Below are positions 63,082 to 64,000 of a stretch of 64,000 nt of DNA, piece by piece (the first letter of the stretch is position 1; each line of letters begins with the position of its first letter). The notes below the pieces were generated by a model, which saw only the letters and a list, made by a program, of their open reading frames with translations, did not search any database and was not told the origin of the DNA. The position numbers were made by a program, and so were the translations under genes. The stretch lies in assembly GCF_016735615.1 (NCBI RefSeq), contig NZ_JAERSF010000002.1:434001-498000 (forward strand), read 5' to 3'. This stretch comes from Flavobacterium tagetis. Its GTDB lineage: Bacteria > Bacteroidota > Bacteroidia > Flavobacteriales > Flavobacteriaceae.

Positions 63082-64000
63082 CTACAATTTATCTTTTAAG
63101 TAAACTCCCGTTACAGATTCTTTTACTTTAACAATATCTTCTGGAGTTCCAGATGCCAGTAAGTGACCTCCATTTTCTCCACCTTCAGGCCCTAAATCAA
63201 GAATCCAGTCAGCACATTTTATTAAATCCAGATTATGTTCGATTACAATTATCGAATGTCCTTTTTCTATTAAAGCATCAAACGAAGCCAAAAGCTTTTT
63301 AATATCATGAAAATGCAGACCCGTTGTAGGTTCGTCAAAAACAAATAAAGCTTTATCTTTTGTAGCACCTTTTACCAGAAAAGAAGCCAATTTAATACGT
63401 TGTGCTTCTCCACCAGAAAGAGTAGAAGAAGATTGTCCCAATTGAACATATCCTAAACCAACATCTTGCAAAGGCTGTAATTTTTGAGTGATTTTAGACT
63501 GCTTGTTTTTCTCAAAAAAAGCAATCGCATCATCAATTGTCATTGTAAGAATGTCGTTGATGTTTTGATTGTCAAAAGTAACTTCTAGAATTTCTTTTTT
63601 GAATCTTTTTCCTCCACAGGTTTCACAAGGAAGAGAAACATCTGCCATGAAAACCATTTCGACATTTATAGAGCCTTCTCCTTTACAAGTTTCACAACGT
63701 CCTCCATCGACATTAAAAGAGAAATGTTTGGCCTGATAACCTCTTATTTTTGATAATTTTTCTTTGGCGTATAAATCACGAATATCATCATATGCTTTAA
63801 TATACGTTACCGGATTTGATCGAGAACTTCTTCCAATCGGATTCTGGTCCACGTATTCAATATGCTTAATCTGGGAAAATGATCCTGAAATCTCAGAAAA
63901 TTGTCCTGCTTTTTCAGCAGCACTTTCTAGTTTTTTCTGAACGGCAGGAAACAAAATTTTCTTGATCAATGTACTTTTTCCACTTCCAGAAACGCCTGTA
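63082..64000 (-). CDS. uvrA: UvrABC excinuclease subunit A, C-terminal part (5' end outside window)
   Basis: The frame is open to the right edge, so the protein continues beyond the window; the Walker A TGVSGSGKST is at the very edge and an ATG at 63969 is internal. Seen here are the second zinc finger (CETCKGEGS … CETCGGKRF), the signature STLSGGEAQRIKLASFL, Walker B LFVFDEPTTGLHFH and the final ASGTPEDIVKVKES. UvrA recognises DNA lesions in nucleotide excision repair. Identity is sure; only its last third is visible. Confidence 0.97.
   Translation of the reverse strand, partial: TGVSGSGKSTLIKKILFPAVQKKLESAAEKAGQFSEISGSFSQIKHIEYVDQNPIGRSSRSNPVTYIKAYDDIRDLYAKEKLSKIRGYQAKHFSFNVDGGRCETCKGEGSINVEMVFMADVSLPCETCGGKRFKKEILEVTFDNQNINDILTMTIDDAIAFFEKNKQSKITQKLQPLQDVGLGYVQLGQSSSTLSGGEAQRIKLASFLVKGATKDKALFVFDEPTTGLHFHDIKKLLASFDALIEKGHSIIVIEHNLDLIKCADWILDLGPEGGENGGHLLASGTPEDIVKVKESVTGVYLKDKL

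Noticed and set aside
63969..64000. ATG at 63969 as the start of uvrA
   Set aside because: The conserved Walker A continues upstream to the window edge in the same frame, so this ATG is internal.

Overview
The window looks like chromosomal DNA of a Flavobacterium-type member of the Bacteroidota. The evidence is the AT-rich sequence, the promoters of the TAnnTTTG (-7) class, weak Shine-Dalgarno signals, a subtilase with a type IX secretion sorting domain (YPNPA…), many lipoprotein and DUF families typical of Flavobacteriia, and a CapA/serine-palmitoyltransferase-like enzyme next to a nitrite reductase. No rRNA, tRNA, CRISPR array or complete insertion sequence was seen. Both ends cut genes: an MFS sugar transporter on the left and uvrA on the right.

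Layout. 1-3.2 kb: amino-sugar use (MFS transporter end, then a NagB deaminase fused to a PIG-L/LmbE deacetylase-like domain) and a DUF3820 gene. 3.2-11.1 kb: an accessory locus, more AT-rich to the eye than its flanks. It encodes a DUF6625 glycosyltransferase-like protein, a 465-residue protein with a double-glycine-type leader and an HEXXH motif, a lipoprotein, a DUF2007 protein, an LprI-like (DUF1311) protein, a C39-peptidase ABC exporter whose peptidase domain is split by a +1 frameshift in a T7 run, and an HlyD adaptor. This looks like a type I secretion system dedicated to a large metallopeptidase-like cargo, and it is the best candidate for a little-described system here. 11.3-41.3 kb: mostly housekeeping and surface genes (pyrG, yidC, mnmA, subtilase, nitronate monooxygenase, TlpA-like protein, NUDIX, PlsC, ECF sigma with a membrane partner, DUF3810, pepD, RNA helicase, HAM1 pyrophosphatase, ABC exporter, GH88, glutamate-synthase-like protein, NYN/LOTUS protein).

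41.4-50.0 kb: a nitrite/nitric oxide cluster: an Rrf2 regulator with three cysteines, a cupredoxin lipoprotein, quinol NO reductase (norZ), the Fe-S repair protein Ric, a polytopic His-rich membrane protein, SCO, NirV, and a NirK with a C-terminal cytochrome c domain. A near-perfect palindrome (AAATAAAAGATA-n4-TGTCTTTTATTT type) lies in front of all three regulated units and again before a small orphan gene at 62.7 kb, so a regulon can be read from the sequence itself.

50.2-54.3 kb: capA-like PLP enzyme for sulfonolipid (capnine) synthesis, a lipoprotein, a GNAT-type acyltransferase and an outer-membrane protein. 54.4-60.7 kb: DUF4834, YfhO-like membrane protein, a small overlapping gene pair resembling a nucleotidyltransferase toxin-antitoxin, a glycosyltransferase and an oligosaccharide flippase. 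60.8-64 kb: an MscS channel, the orphan small gene and uvrA. Intergenic spaces carry rho-independent terminators, a MITE-like 100-bp element and two families of dispersed short repeats.
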